Assembly: GCA_023423715.1 (NCBI GenBank)
Contig: JAFAFC010000011.1
Location: 1 to 43,934 of the forward strand
Length of the DNA: 43,934 bases
Origin: Bacteroidota bacterium
GTDB taxonomy: Bacteria > Bacteroidota > Bacteroidia > Flavobacteriales > Weeksellaceae
Reading direction: 5' to 3'
Below, piece after piece: positions 42,663-43,934 of the stretch. A program made the position numbers and the translations under genes. Each line of letters begins with the position of its first letter. Within the stretch, counting starts at the first letter, position 1. The notes under the pieces were generated by a model. That model was not told where the DNA came from. It searched no databases and was given only the letters and a program-made list of their open reading frames with translations.

Positions 42663-42974
42663 ATGAATCAGCAATTTAAAGATCAAGTTTTTGAAATTAT
42701 CCAAATGATTCCGGAAGGTCGCGTGACGACGTATGGCGCGATTGCAAAAGCTGTTGGCTTCCCAAATCATTCTCGACACGTCGGAAATGCGCTTCGAAAT
42801 TATGATGTTGATTTTCCTGCGCACCGTGTTTGTGGAGCTTGTGGCTATATCACCGCTTCTTGTTTGGATGAATTTATTGTAAAACTCAACCAAGAAGGTG
42901 TTGAAGTAAAAGGCAATAAGATTCAGAATTTTAAAACTCTTTTTTGGGATCCTACTGAAGAGATTAGACTTTAA
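42663..42974 (+). CDS. Alkyltransferase-like (MGMT-family) protein
   Basis: Encodes 103 residues matching the DNA-binding domain of O6-alkylguanine-DNA methyltransferases: IPEGRVTTYGAIAKAVG, then SRHVGNALRN. At the active-site position the PCHR motif reads PAHR (residues 52-55, Ala53 instead of Cys), so it cannot accept alkyl groups and belongs with alkyltransferase-like proteins that flag lesions for nucleotide excision repair. The following residues are CGACG rather than the usual VVNRxG, giving a CxxC (Cys57, Cys60) plus Cys67. The gene starts 18 bp after the QueA-like stop, so they may share a transcript. Confidence 0.88.
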   Translation: MNQQFKDQVFEIIQMIPEGRVTTYGAIAKAVGFPNHSRHVGNALRNYDVDFPAHRVCGACGYITASCLDEFIVKLNQEGVEVKGNKIQNFKTLFWDPTEEIRL

Positions 42975-42986
42975 TTCGTCATTTTT

Positions 42987-43016
42987 ACCATTCAGGTTTT
43001 AAAATTTACCATTCAG
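42987..43016. repeat. Two ACCATTCAG copies 21 bp apart
   Basis: ACCATTCAG at 42987-42995 and 43008-43016. The 21-bp offset is three times seven, in line with the 7-nt-period repeats elsewhere in the window. It lies between the alkyltransferase-like gene and the hydrolase promoter. Confidence 0.55.
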
Positions 43017-43049
43017 AATTATTTTTTAGGATTGGCTTCTGTACTGTTC

Positions 43050-43057
43050 TACATTTG
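43050..43057 (+). promoter_or_regulatory. -7 element TACATTTG of the hydrolase gene
   Basis: Exact TAnnTTTG match, 21 bp before the ATG at 43079. It overlaps the in-frame upstream TTG at 43055, which supports the ATG as the start. The TTG box at 43032-43034 is only 15 bp upstream, shorter than usual. Confidence 0.5.
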
Positions 43058-43078
43058 TCTCAACAAAATCAAGAAATA

Positions 43079-43876
43079 ATGAGAACAACAAACCTTTTAT
43101 CGCTTTTATTTTTATTTATCATCGGATTTTCTAACGCTCAAATGGATAGCAAGTTTTATCAACCGAGCAAAGAAATGAAGCCGTTCGAATTTTCAAATAA
43201 AGGTGAAGAAGTTAAATTTCCAGTCGAGTCTGATATTATTACCGCTTTTATTGTGAAGCCAAACCAAAAAGAGATTAAAAAAACGATATTTTTTTTTCAC
43301 GGTGCTGCCGGAAATGTAACAACGTATCAATACATTACAAAACCTTTAGTTGATGCAGGATATCAAGTGGTAATGGTAGATTTCAGAGGTTATGGAAACT
43401 CAACAGGAATTCCAACTCATTTAAATGTTCAGAGTGATGCTCAGAAGTTTTTTGATGCGTTAATTCAAAGAGACGATATCAAAAACACGAAAAAATATAT
43501 TTATGGAGCTTCTTTGGGAACTCAAATTGCTGCGAACTTAGCAAAAAATAATGTTTCTAAAATTTCAGGATTAATTTTAGACTCACCGATGTCATCTTTT
43601 ACAGATATTGCAATGGCTTATGCTCCTGAGTACAAAGAAATGATTCAGCAAATGTTGGTTTCTCCGTATTCTGCGAAAACAGATTTAAAAGATTTGAATA
43701 CCCTTCCAAAGCTGATTATCAGAAGTGATAAAGATGAAAGTTTCTTTTTTGAACAAGGGAAAGTAGTTTTTGACAATGCTAGCGAACCGAAGAAAATGCT
43801 CGAAGTGAGCGGCGGTCACATCGGTGGAATGAAAAGTAATACACAGGAAATTCTAAAAGCAATTGAAGCGATGTAA
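43079..43876 (+). CDS. Secreted alpha/beta hydrolase
   Basis: Encodes 265 residues from the ATG at 43079. A signal peptide (MRTTNLLSLLFLFIIGFSNAQ) is followed by a compact alpha/beta hydrolase: oxyanion segment FFHGAAGN (72-79), DFRGYGNSTG (101-110), nucleophile elbow YGASLGTQ with Ser145, a likely Asp in IRSDKDESFF and a His in SGGHIGG. It resembles the BEM46/YtmA-like serine hydrolases of the cell envelope. The substrate (ester, lipid or peptide) is unknown. Independent promoter; the contig ends 58 bp after the stop. Confidence 0.9.
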   Translation: MRTTNLLSLLFLFIIGFSNAQMDSKFYQPSKEMKPFEFSNKGEEVKFPVESDIITAFIVKPNQKEIKKTIFFFHGAAGNVTTYQYITKPLVDAGYQVVMVDFRGYGNSTGIPTHLNVQSDAQKFFDALIQRDDIKNTKKYIYGASLGTQIAANLAKNNVSKISGLILDSPMSSFTDIAMAYAPEYKEMIQQMLVSPYSAKTDLKDLNTLPKLIIRSDKDESFFFEQGKVVFDNASEPKKMLEVSGGHIGGMKSNTQEILKAIEAM

Positions 43877-43886
43877 ATGAAGTTCC

Positions 43887-43918
43887 AGGGGGGGGGGAGG
43901 GGCCGCGGGGGGCCCAAA
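43887..43918. other. Poly-G/GC tract at the contig end, probable artefact
   Basis: A run of about ten G's followed by aggggccgcggggggccc, unlike anything else in this low-GC sequence, 11 bp after the last stop codon and 16 bp before the window end. It looks like sequencing or assembly noise rather than genome. Confidence 0.7.
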
Positions 43919-43934
43919 CCAAGAAAATATTTTT

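Overview
The window reads as chromosome of a low-GC Bacteroidota bacterium, most likely order Flavobacteriales and probably Weeksellaceae (Empedobacter/Chryseobacterium-like). Four things support this: paired SusC/SusD outer-membrane genes, a type IX secretion C-terminal domain, lipoprotein signals followed by acidic residues, and promoters of the Bacteroidota form TTG-N~20-TAnnTTTG. The assignment comes from protein style read by eye, not from a database search. The last ~55 bases (poly-G tract) look like a contig-end artefact.

Layout. 0.1-6.5 kb: an unknown secreted protein, a Crp/Fnr-type regulator, a 1207-residue secreted adhesin (Pmp-like beta-helix, six ~99-residue FN3-like repeats, T9SS type-B domain) and a WG-repeat-like secreted protein. 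6.6-16 kb is a conserved block: groES-groEL, an NfeD-like/flotillin pair, a small secreted unknown, pyrG, yidC and rnhB. 16.1-26.1 kb: two consecutive SusC/SusD pairs plus a third lipoprotein; the two SusC genes share promoter, leader and signal-peptide sequence. 26.2-34.1 kb: argS, an acidic small protein, tRNA-Gln(UUG), a menE-like ligase carrying two identical 7-bp-repeat arrays in its coding sequence, two fibre-like secreted paralogues, arfB, an SDR oxidoreductase whose start codon lies in a perfect hairpin, and a deoxyhypusine-synthase-family gene. 34.1-34.3 kb is a GC-rich intergenic repeat. 34.25-35.6 kb: a 49-residue basic protein gene and an acyltransferase-3 gene. 35.7-41.3 kb, all leftward: a TPR histidine kinase and LuxR-type regulator, followed by a five-gene operon of secreted proteins in the order C-B-A-B-A. 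41.4-43.9 kb: a QueA-family gene, an alkyltransferase-like gene and a secreted alpha/beta hydrolase.

How the genes work together. The clearest candidate for an uncharacterised system is the two-component pair and the adjacent secreted operon. The operon has a canonical promoter (TTG-N20-TAATTTTG), and repeated TTAGGGT half-sites lie just upstream of its -33 box, where a response regulator would bind. A second candidate circuit is the Crp/Fnr-like gene followed by a TTAACA-GA-TGTTAA palindrome in front of the adhesin gene. A third theme is DNA-level: several loci carry tandem repeats with a 7-nt period but different unit sequences, including inside menE. No CRISPR array, phage, transposase or integrase gene was seen.
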